A stretch of DNA of 5,813 nucleotides from positions 1-5,813 of the forward strand of contig CAZLYK010000224.1 in the NCBI GenBank assembly GCA_964563495.1, written 5' to 3'. This DNA comes from CAZLYK01 sp964563495. GTDB taxonomy: Bacteria; Acidobacteriota; Blastocatellia; RBC074. The notes under the pieces are model-generated. The model searched no databases and was not told the DNA's origin. It saw nothing but the letters and a program-made list of their open reading frames with translations. Both the position numbers and the translations under genes were made by a program. How positions within the stretch are numbered: position 1 is the stretch's first letter; every line of letters begins with the position of its first letter. Of this stretch, positions 1 through 5,043 are shown in pieces.

Positions 1-30
1 AAGTATTTCAAGCGCATCAACGCTTAACTT

Positions 31-45
31 AACGCCATTGGCGTT
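31..45. repeat. small perfect hairpin in left-edge intergenic DNA
   Basis: AACGCC and GGCGTT form a 6-bp stem around a 3-base loop. It lies in the 97-base stretch before cpoB, next to a second hairpin at 67-85. No T-run follows, so it is not a classic terminator. The two hairpins together look like part of a dispersed palindromic (REP-like) element, but this is inferred from one copy only. Confidence 0.5.
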
Positions 46-66
46 GAAACGCCGGGCTAAAATCAG

Positions 67-85
67 ACTGCCGCTACGCGGCAGT
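67..85. repeat. 8-bp perfect hairpin just upstream of cpoB start
   Basis: ACTGCCGC (67-74) and GCGGCAGT (78-85) pair perfectly around the loop TAC. The stem ends 12 bases before the cpoB ATG at 98. No T-tract follows (TGGTTGGG), so intrinsic termination is unlikely. In the mRNA it would sit at the edge of the ribosome-binding region, where no good Shine-Dalgarno sequence is visible, so it may affect cpoB translation. It could equally be one half of an inserted palindromic repeat. Confidence 0.6.
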
Positions 86-97
86 TGGTTGGGTACC

Positions 98-967
98 ATG
101 AATAAAAAAAACCTCCTTGCAAAGTTAGCTTTAGTGTTGTTCGTCTCTGCTATTTGTCCCGGCATCACCCACGCGCAGAGCAAAGAGTTCAAAGACAAAG
201 TCGATCGAATGGCAGTCCAGCTTGAAGAATTGAAGACGGAGGTCACCTTGTTGCAGCGCCAGGTGCAGACGATGCAGGACACATTCAATAAGGCGACCGG
301 CGAGCTCAATACCCTGATTGTTCAGATGGGCGATAATATCGCCGCTATCCGTCGAGCTCAGTCTTCGGTCTCAACCAACAGCAACGACACTGCCACCCAG
401 GTCTCGGCTATGGGGGAGCGACTGACCGCGACCAACCAGCGCATGGAGCGGCTCTCAGAACAATTTGCCCAGCTCAAAAAATTGATCGAGGACATTCCCA
501 AGGCGCCGACCTTCACCCAGATCACTCCCGGGAATGCCGAACAGCTCTTTGCCGCCGCATACAGCGACTACTCCCGAGGTAATTTCGAGCTCGCGCTCTC
601 CGAATTTAAACAGTACGTCGAGATATACCCGACTTCGGAGCTGGCGGATAATGCACAGTATTGGATCGGCGAAATTCTCTATACCCAAAAGAAACTGCCC
701 GAAGCCGCCGCGGAGTTCGAAAAAGCCGCCCTCGTCAACCCGAATGGGGATAAAACCTCCGTTGCTCTATACAAGCGCGGGCTGGTGCTCATGGAGATGG
801 AAAAGAAGGATGACGCGATCGCTCAATTTCAGGCGATCATCAAAAATTATCCGAGGGCGTATGAAGCCGGGCTGGCGACACAGCAGCTGCAGCAGATCGC
901 CCCCGAACTGCTGGCTCAGCCCGAGCCGCAGACGGCAAAGCCGGTCAGAAAACCGCGCAAACCATGA
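98..967 (+). CDS. cpoB: Tol-Pal system periplasmic protein CpoB/YbgF
   Basis: 289 aa. CpoB (YbgF) is a periplasmic partner of the Tol-Pal complex. In E. coli it links TolA to PBP1B and coordinates outer-membrane constriction with septal wall synthesis. Seen here: a signal peptide at residues 1-26 (NKK, hydrophobic core, THA-QS cleavage site); a long coiled-coil region at about 28-130, rich in Leu, Gln and Glu; and a C-terminal TPR block at about 147-268. The TPR block carries the usual YbgF landmarks: LFAAAYSDYSRGNFELALSEF, then ADNAQYWIGEILY, then AIAQFQAIIKNYP. A basic, Pro-rich tail follows. The family is about 250-290 aa, so it looks complete. I chose the ATG at 98 because it opens directly into the signal peptide; the frame stays open to a TTG at 38, but that adds a basic stretch through repeat DNA. 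No good Shine-Dalgarno is seen. pal usually lies just upstream, outside this window. Confidence 0.9.
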   Translation: MNKKNLLAKLALVLFVSAICPGITHAQSKEFKDKVDRMAVQLEELKTEVTLLQRQVQTMQDTFNKATGELNTLIVQMGDNIAAIRRAQSSVSTNSNDTATQVSAMGERLTATNQRMERLSEQFAQLKKLIEDIPKAPTFTQITPGNAEQLFAAAYSDYSRGNFELALSEFKQYVEIYPTSELADNAQYWIGEILYTQKKLPEAAAEFEKAALVNPNGDKTSVALYKRGLVLMEMEKKDDAIAQFQAIIKNYPRAYEAGLATQQLQQIAPELLAQPEPQTAKPVRKPRKP

Positions 968-969
968 CG

Positions 970-1656
970 CTAAGTCTCTTCCAGATCGGCCCATTCTTTC
1001 ATCTCAAAAAGGCGTCCCGAGCCATCGACCATCGCCCAAACTAGAAAAAGGATGAGTGCCCCGGCTGATAATTGCAGTCCCGCGGAATCCAGCCTTGGCA
1101 TGATCCAGAGCGGCTGGTCGTTGATTACCACGAGCTTATTCGAAACGATCGCCCCCAGCGCGAGCAAGGCGTGGCCCAGATAGATGATCTGAGAGGCCGT
1201 CCTGGCATCCATCAAAGTGAAGATGGCGACATCGACCCCGATAAAGAAGATTGTCATGAGGTTCATCCAGAAGAGGATCCTCAAGCCGGCAGAAAATCCC
1301 TTTCCGGGGGCCAACCGCATGATCATCGGGCCAAGGGCCGAGACCAGATTGACGATCAATAGACAAACCAACGTGATGGTCAGAGATTTGGCCTGAATAA
1401 TCCTTCTCCTGGAAATCGGGAGGATGGTCAGGAGCTTGAAAGTCCCCTTCAACTTTTCCTGCCCGATGCACCAGAACGCGAGCATGGCCGGCGCGCCGAG
1501 CACGGTGTAGCCGAATGTCACGCCCAGGTACGCTGCTCCATCCTGTCTCTCATCCATGAACAGGCTGAAGGTCGCCGGAAATGCCGCGGCCGAGAGGAAT
1601 AAAAGTAGAATGGTCTTGTGGTGCTGTTCAAGGTCTTTCAAAATCAGTGTCCACAT
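970..1656 (-). CDS. ABC-2 type transporter permease
   Basis: 228 aa from the ATG at 1656. The protein is an integral membrane protein with about six hydrophobic segments: near the N-terminus after WTLILKDLEQHHK, then around GAAYLGVTFGY, LTITLVCLLIV, FWMNLMTIFFIG, IIYLGHALLALGAIV and ALILFLVWAMV. A basic cytoplasmic loop (ISRRRIIQAKS) lies between the second and third. This size and layout fit the ABC-2 permeases that pair with BcrA/YtrB-like ATPases, and its partner lies just upstream. Its role is probably self-protection against the peptides or some other envelope stress; export is less likely because the peptides carry their own signals. The frame is open up to a TTG at 1776 that overlaps the ATPase stop, which would add 40 residues encoded by a palindromic repeat. 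I prefer the ATG because it begins at the conserved-looking N-terminus, although no clear Shine-Dalgarno precedes it. The stop is 2 bases from the cpoB stop. Confidence 0.8.
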   Translation of the reverse strand: MWTLILKDLEQHHKTILLLFLSAAAFPATFSLFMDERQDGAAYLGVTFGYTVLGAPAMLAFWCIGQEKLKGTFKLLTILPISRRRIIQAKSLTITLVCLLIVNLVSALGPMIMRLAPGKGFSAGLRILFWMNLMTIFFIGVDVAIFTLMDARTASQIIYLGHALLALGAIVSNKLVVINDQPLWIMPRLDSAGLQLSAGALILFLVWAMVDGSGRLFEMKEWADLEET

Positions 1657-1680
1657 AAAGTTTTGATCTACTGCTTTGAA

Positions 1681-1762
1681 GTGCGGCGGTCCGGCGCCGC
1701 TTTGGTAGCTCTTCCCGACGCTCGACAATAAAGTTTGCCAAAGCGGCGCCAGGCCACGGCAC
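1681..1762. repeat. palindromic repeat element (REP/MITE-like) inside the operon
   Basis: The arms at 1681-1705 and 1738-1762 are 25 bases long and match at 21 of 25 positions as an inverted repeat. The inner 13 bases (GGCGCCGCTTTGG at 1693-1705, CCAAAGCGGCGCC at 1738-1750) pair perfectly, and 32 bases separate the arms. The element nearly fills the 116-base gap between the ATPase stop and the permease ATG. There is no T-run after it in the direction of transcription, so it is a poor terminator, but the RNA would fold strongly and could lower permease expression or protect upstream mRNA. GTGCGGCGG...GCCGCTTTGG palindromes are, from memory, dispersed in some environmental genomes. The outer ends look decayed. 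No transposase is present. Confidence 0.7.
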
Positions 1763-1772
1763 CCCCATGCGG

Positions 1773-2648
1773 TCAAGAAACCTGGATAAACACTTCCTGC
1801 AGGTTGGGCGGGGTGACGCTGATTCCCACGGCTCCCTGATATCTCAGATAGTTCATGACCTCGGCAATCTCTTGATCTTTGACCACGATCATCTGCTGGT
1901 CGGCATTGAGATGGCTGATCACGTATCTTTGAGGCAGGCAGACGGGCTCACGACCGGGGCTGATGAAAGTGATTTTGCTCCATCTTTGCAGAAAATCACT
2001 GACCGATTCGTCAAAGGAGATAGAGCCGTTTTTGAGAATGGCGATTCGATTGGCGACCTGCTCTATCTCGCCAAGCAGATGAGATGCGATGATCACTGCC
2101 TCGGTCGATCCGTCCCTGATCACCTGGTGCAATTCCAGTAGAAAATTATGCTTCATGATCGGATCGAGCCCCGATGTCGGCTCGTCCAGCAGCAGCACCG
2201 GAGGACGGTGCGAGAGCGCGATCACGAGCGCCAGTTTGGTTCGCATCCCTCTGGACAGATGCTTGATCTGTTTGTCGGGGTCCAACTCATACCTTCCCAT
2301 CAGCCCACGGCAGAGCTGCCGGTCCCAAGTTGAGTAGAAGGCAGAGATAAAATCCAGCATCCTCTCGACCTTCATCCATTCGTAGAATGTCAGCGTTTCC
2401 GGGACATAGCCGCAATAGGCCCTCAGGTCTTCGCTCGTCACCGATTGGGTCAGCTGCGGGATGCGGATCTCGCCCGAGTCTTTTTTGACCAGGCCGAGAA
2501 TCGATTTGATCAAAGTGCTTTTCCCAGCGCCGTTGTGGCCGATCAACCCCAGGATCGCGCCGCGGTCAACCGTCAGGTTGATCCCGGTCAGGCAAAAGCC
2601 GCCATATCTCTTCGAAAGATCGATGATTTCCAGGGCGGTGTTCTTCAT
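1773..2648 (-). CDS. ABC transporter ATP-binding protein (ABC-2 / BcrA-YtrB type)
   Basis: 291 aa. This is the cytoplasmic ATPase that powers the permease encoded next. Seen: Walker A GHNGAGKST at 37-45; a Q-loop region GYVPE at 80-84 with Glu where Gln is common, as in many ABC-2 ATPases; signature LSRGM at 131-135, a variant of LSGGQ; Walker B LLLDEP at 152-157 followed by TSGLD; and the switch His in IIASH at 190. A C-terminal domain of about 90 residues ends in PPNLQEVFIQV, typical of drug/peptide-resistance ATPases of the BcrA/YtrB type. Start choice: the ATG at 2648 has GAGG 12 bases upstream (2661-2664). A TTG at 2660 directly abuts that GAGG and is unlikely. The upstream YIP1-like gene ends at 2666, 17 bases before this start. 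Likely role: with the permease, immunity or efflux for the operon's peptides (inferred). Confidence 0.9.
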   Translation of the reverse strand: MKNTALEIIDLSKRYGGFCLTGINLTVDRGAILGLIGHNGAGKSTLIKSILGLVKKDSGEIRIPQLTQSVTSEDLRAYCGYVPETLTFYEWMKVERMLDFISAFYSTWDRQLCRGLMGRYELDPDKQIKHLSRGMRTKLALVIALSHRPPVLLLDEPTSGLDPIMKHNFLLELHQVIRDGSTEAVIIASHLLGEIEQVANRIAILKNGSISFDESVSDFLQRWSKITFISPGREPVCLPQRYVISHLNADQQMIVVKDQEIAEVMNYLRYQGAVGISVTPPNLQEVFIQVS

Positions 2649-2665
2649 ATTCCAAGACAACCTCG

Positions 2666-3358
2666 TTAACCATTCTTAAAAATCAACAGACCCAGGCCAA
2701 AGCCAAGCGGCAGCAGCCAGTTTGGCATCGTGGCTAGAAAAGCTCTGATCGTCGAGCATCTGCCTAGTTTGGCGAGCGTGATAGTCAGAATCAGGATGTA
2801 GGCCAGGTTGAAGATCGAAAAATAGTTGAGCGCCAGCAAAACAGGTCTGGAGGAGGTTGAAAAGAGCAGATCCAGACCGATTTTGGGGCTCAGATCCTCA
2901 ACCGTACGGACTTGATCCCCTTTGAGGCCGGCGATGACGAAGAGGATCAATTCCTGGAACAGGATAATCAATCCGCATTGTGAGATGAGCGCGAAGAGGT
3001 CCTTAAAAGCCACCCGTATATCCAGCATCAGGCATGAAATAAACAGCAACGCCGTCGAGGCCAGCCACTTCAATGGAATACCGAGAGGGCATAGGTAGAG
3101 GCCGACCCGCCGGTATCTGACGATTGAGTCGATGGCTTGCCGGGCCTGGTCATCCGGGATGCCCAAAGGAAGACCGGCCTCGATCACCTTGTTCAACAAC
3201 GGCTGGCTGGCGGCGCCAATCACGATCGTGCCGGTGACCGTGATCAAATATGGATAGAGCCAGGCGGACCTGTGCGAGAGTCTGTCGACGACGCTTTTGG
3301 GATCAAGCACAATGTCGCAGAGGTTGATCAAAGTGGTCTGAGCCGATGCAGGCTTCAT
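2666..3358 (-). CDS. YIP1-like integral membrane protein
   Basis: 230 aa, about five membrane segments: roughly 33-50, 92-112, 121-145, 172-198 and 207-227. The N-terminal stretch LDPKSVVDRLSHRSAWLYP (18-36) is the hallmark I associate with the YIP1 family (Pfam YIP1), whose bacterial members begin with a 'DP...vf.rl...W..P' motif before the first helix. Their function in bacteria is poorly known; they often sit beside ABC transporters and secreted peptides. Start choice: the ATG at 3358 has GGAGG 11 bases upstream (3370-3374), just after the stop of the preceding small gene. An earlier in-frame start at 3442 would overlap that gene by 55 bases and add a tail without membrane character. It is followed closely by the ABC ATPase, so it is probably part of the same immunity or transport module. 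Confidence 0.75.
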   Translation of the reverse strand: MKPASAQTTLINLCDIVLDPKSVVDRLSHRSAWLYPYLITVTGTIVIGAASQPLLNKVIEAGLPLGIPDDQARQAIDSIVRYRRVGLYLCPLGIPLKWLASTALLFISCLMLDIRVAFKDLFALISQCGLIILFQELILFVIAGLKGDQVRTVEDLSPKIGLDLLFSTSSRPVLLALNYFSIFNLAYILILTITLAKLGRCSTIRAFLATMPNWLLPLGFGLGLLIFKNG

Positions 3359-3387
3359 GATCGGGTTCGCCTCCAGCGCCGGTTCGG

Positions 3388-3642
3388 TCACTCGACATAC
3401 GAGGATGATCGAGCCTTTTTCAATCGAAAGAAGATGCTCCACATTTTGGCGGCCGCCCCCAGTGAAAGCACCGAGACGATCAGCCCTGCCGTTGAGTACT
3501 CATCGCCAAAGCACTGCGCGATCGCGGTGACCAAACCGAATGCCGAGACGAGCCCGGCGGCTGCGCCGATTTGAGCAAGCGAATATTTGGCGGTCCATTC
3601 GGGGAGGGCGTTCTTGGGTGAAGATAAGGGGGGCTCTTTCAT
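3388..3642 (-). CDS. small two-helix membrane protein, possible immunity protein
   Basis: 84 aa, no family recognised. An N-terminal Pro/Ser-rich segment (1-20) is followed by two hydrophobic helices at about 22-45 (LAQIGAAAGLV...IAQCF) and 49-72 (YSTAGLIVSVLSLGAAAKMW), split by a short acidic turn GDE at 46-48, then a basic tail RLKKAR. The basic tail and polar N-terminus suggest both ends face the cytoplasm. It is the first gene after the two peptide genes and begins beyond a stem-loop. Its size, position and topology fit a bacteriocin immunity protein, but this rests on context only. The Shine-Dalgarno is weak (a GAGAG-like run about 9 bases upstream). Confidence 0.65.
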   Translation of the reverse strand: MKEPPLSSPKNALPEWTAKYSLAQIGAAAGLVSAFGLVTAIAQCFGDEYSTAGLIVSVLSLGAAAKMWSIFFRLKKARSSSYVE

Positions 3643-3676
3643 ATTTCACAATCTCTCAAAGGCTTTTGCTTTTGAT

Positions 3677-3715
3677 GTGCGGGTGAAGAGGTTTTGAGGC
3701 CGCTTCAACCCGCAC
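3677..3715 (-). promoter_or_regulatory. stem-loop between peptide genes and downstream membrane genes
   Basis: GTGCGGGTGAAG (3677-3688) pairs with CTTCAACCCGCAC (3703-3715), a 12-bp stem with one bulged A and a 14-base loop. It lies in the 103-base gap (3643-3745) after the second peptide gene. On the transcribed minus strand no U-run follows (ATCAAAAGC), so it is not a standard intrinsic terminator. It may be a leaky terminator or an RNA-processing/stabilising hairpin that sets peptide mRNA above the downstream genes. Confidence 0.6.
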
Positions 3716-3745
3716 GACTGCTGTCGGATTTGGGCGACAGGTCTA

Positions 3746-4060
3746 TCAGCTAACGCAGGCGATAGCGGCCACGTGCAGGCTGGCTGAGATGGCCAGGGCC
3801 GTCCCGAATCCCAACGTCACGCCGCCCAACGCCAATCCGACGACTCCCCCGACGATCCCCACTGCAATCCCGCAACCTCCAGGGCCCGAACCGACGGCTG
3901 AGATTGCCGCATGATCCGTGAGAATGTTTGTGGCCGTCGTTGAATCTGAAGAAATTTTCGTCAGATTGACCGTAGCCGTCACCATCGACAGCGTCAGGAT
4001 GAGAGCCAGGCCAAGCGACAGTAGTTTGTAATTGTCCAAAAATCGCAGATACGAATTCAT
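3746..4060 (-). CDS. secreted Gly/Ala-rich peptide precursor with two terminal cysteines (bacteriocin-like), peptide A
   Basis: 104 aa, no named family recognised. Three zones are visible. First, an N-terminal export signal or anchor at about 12-31 (KLLSLGLALILTLSMVTATV). Second, a polar Ser/Thr/Asp-rich propeptide at about 32-56. Third, a hydrophobic core at 63-104 that starts right after GPGG (59-62). The core begins CGIAVGIVGG, has Gly-rich helix-packing spacing throughout (GG at 71-72 and 79-80), and ends AAIACVS. Its only cysteines, C63 and C102, lie near the two ends of the core. Cleavage after GG62 would release 42 residues starting with Cys. Start choice: the ATG at 4060 has AAGGAG at 9 bases (4070-4075); an in-frame start at 4132 would add a polar stretch that buries the signal. 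It is a paralogue of the peptide encoded upstream and lies downstream of a C39 peptidase gene. The core resembles membrane-active bacteriocins with glycine zippers. Confidence 0.8.
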   Translation of the reverse strand: MNSYLRFLDNYKLLSLGLALILTLSMVTATVNLTKISSDSTTATNILTDHAAISAVGSGPGGCGIAVGIVGGVVGLALGGVTLGFGTALAISASLHVAAIACVS

Positions 4061-4069
4061 CTCGTCATT

Positions 4070-4075
4070 CTCCTT
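4070..4075 (-). promoter_or_regulatory. strong Shine-Dalgarno of peptide A
   Basis: AAGGAG on the minus strand, 9 bases before the ATG at 4060. It decides the start of peptide A. It is stronger and better spaced than those of most other genes in the operon, which fits high peptide output. Confidence 0.8.
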
Positions 4076-4112
4076 CTGGGATATTGTTCGGCTATCAATA
4101 GAGAGTGGAAGT

Positions 4113-4433
4113 CTAGGAGACGGCTTCTGCACATGCGGCAGCGGTCGCTCCGACGATTGTCAGCCCAGTCAGGACAGTCGACAGCCCGCCGGTGAATGCT
4201 CCGCCGGCATAGCCCACGATGGTGGCCACGATTCCGATCCCGCAACCGACGCCGTAGAGGAATTTCTTGGGCGCATCTCCGCGTCCAATCAGGCTCCCGC
4301 TTTCGAGGTCGGAAATCATGACCCGGCTCCGGGCGGTCTCGCGCTCATCGATCGATGAAGAGAGCCCTCTCGGATAAAAGTTGAGAGTCAGCAAGATCGA
4401 TAAACAAATCATCGAAGAAAAAAAGGTTTTCAT
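4113..4433 (-). CDS. secreted Gly/Ala-rich peptide precursor with two terminal cysteines (bacteriocin-like), peptide B
   Basis: 106 aa, no named family recognised. An N-terminal signal sequence (MKTFFSSMICLSILLTLNF, 1-19) is followed by a charged propeptide (about 28-57, with ERETARSR and ISDLES) and a hydrophobic Gly/Ala/Thr core from about 58. The core carries VGCGIGIVATIVG (62-74) and GG pairs at 77-78 and 82-83, and ends AAACAEAVS. C64 and C101 frame the core as C63 and C102 do in peptide A: 36 residues lie between them here, 38 there. Both share the GCGI start and a C-terminal A-C...V-S. Cleavage before C64 would give 43 residues; a second possible site is after GRG52, giving 54. C10 lies inside the signal and has no lipobox. 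AAGGAG lies 10 bases before the ATG (4444-4449). The gene is 34 bases after the C39 peptidase gene and 52 bases before peptide A. Confidence 0.8.
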   Translation of the reverse strand: MKTFFSSMICLSILLTLNFYPRGLSSSIDERETARSRVMISDLESGSLIGRGDAPKKFLYGVGCGIGIVATIVGYAGGAFTGGLSTVLTGLTIVGATAAACAEAVS

Positions 4434-4443
4434 TGATCTATCT

Positions 4444-4449
4444 CTCCTT
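4444..4449 (-). promoter_or_regulatory. strong Shine-Dalgarno of peptide B
   Basis: AAGGAG on the minus strand, 10 bases before the ATG at 4433. With the matching site before peptide A, it shows that both peptide genes have near-ideal ribosome binding sites. Confidence 0.8.
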
Positions 4450-4467
4450 TCCGTATGATAGTGATGG

Positions 4468-5043
4468 TTAATTGCAGGGGTGATGAAGGAAGATAATGGC
4501 CTCGCCGCGCCAGCGTTTCCTAAATGACCGAAGCTCGTATCTCAGCTTTCCGAGCGACGGATCCAAGACGATCAGCTCCTGTCTGGAATCCAGGCTGCTG
4601 ACGACTACAAAATGAGAGTCGTTGACCAGCGCGATCAGGGGCCGGGGCGCATTAATGAAATCTCTTTCGCTCAATACCCAGGCCGAGGCTTCAAGTCCAA
4701 AGTGTCTGGCGGCAAGTTGAAGCCCGAGGATTGAAGTCCCCCGGCTGGTTGTGCCGGCAGCCCGTCTGATGGCTTCCGCCGGCGCATTGATGCCTTTCTC
4801 CTGAAATACCATTTGCAAGCAGGCGACTCCACAATCGGTCGGCGTCGATTGTCGGATCACTCCCTCGATGCCGAGGTATTCCGCGCCTTTCCACCATGCC
4901 AGAACCCTTTTCAAGGCGACGGGATTTCTGATCATTTGATCGATCACGAGCGGTGAGAAGGCCGGCGTCGAGACGACGATAGCCACGAAGATCAGTGCCA
5001 TGATTCGATAAGTTCCCGAAATCTTCTCCGTCGATCGAATCAT
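4468..5043 (-). CDS. membrane-anchored stand-alone C39 family cysteine peptidase
   Basis: 191 aa. C39 peptidases cut bacteriocin leaders, usually after Gly-Gly. Seen: an N-terminal hydrophobic segment at about 14-34 (IMALIFVAIVVSTPAF) preceded by basic residues; then a peptidase domain at about 60-190 with the full catalytic set: Q65 in IRQSTPTDCG, nucleophile C71 in DCGVACLQM, H144 in NDSHFVVV, and D161 in VLDPSLG. No ABC transporter or membrane-exporter region is attached, whereas classic C39 domains are the N-terminus of a peptide exporter of about 700 aa. The basic N-terminus before the helix suggests an N-in anchor, placing the catalytic domain outside the cytoplasm. The ATG at 5043 overlaps the stop of the redoxin gene (ATGA), pointing to translational coupling, and the two peptide genes follow directly. 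Its likely substrates are those two precursors (inferred). Confidence 0.88.
   Translation of the reverse strand: MIRSTEKISGTYRIMALIFVAIVVSTPAFSPLVIDQMIRNPVALKRVLAWWKGAEYLGIEGVIRQSTPTDCGVACLQMVFQEKGINAPAEAIRRAAGTTSRGTSILGLQLAARHFGLEASAWVLSERDFINAPRPLIALVNDSHFVVVSSLDSRQELIVLDPSLGKLRYELRSFRKRWRGEAIIFLHHPCN

Noticed and set aside
1..27. Possible C-terminal tail of an upstream gene (frame 1, reading KYFKRINA then TAA).
   Set aside because: Eight codons are too few to support a gene, the ending does not match a Pal C-terminus that I recognise, and the stretch may be repeat DNA.
3359..3442. Longer start for the YIP1-like gene at 3442.
   Set aside because: It would overlap the upstream small gene by 55 bases, while the ATG at 3358 has GGAGG at 11 bases and opens directly onto the YIP1-like N-terminus.
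3137..3574. Plus-strand open frame of about 145 codons over the YIP1-like and small membrane genes.
   Set aside because: Its product shows no domain or signal, and the minus-strand genes have matching hydrophobic patterns and start sites.
4061..4132. Longer start for peptide A at 4132.
   Set aside because: It would put 24 polar residues before the signal sequence and ignore the AAGGAG at 4070-4075.
4032..4358. Plus-strand open frame of about 108 codons across the two peptide genes.
   Set aside because: It is antisense to two genes with strong ribosome binding sites and clear export signals. Its own product is low-complexity and charged, without a recognisable domain.
3746..4433. Circular bacteriocin or lanthipeptide precursors.
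   Set aside because: No LanB/LanC/LanM-type enzyme is present, the cores have only two cysteines each, and typical circular bacteriocin partners (SpoIIM/DUF95-like) are absent. A redoxin and C39 pair points elsewhere.
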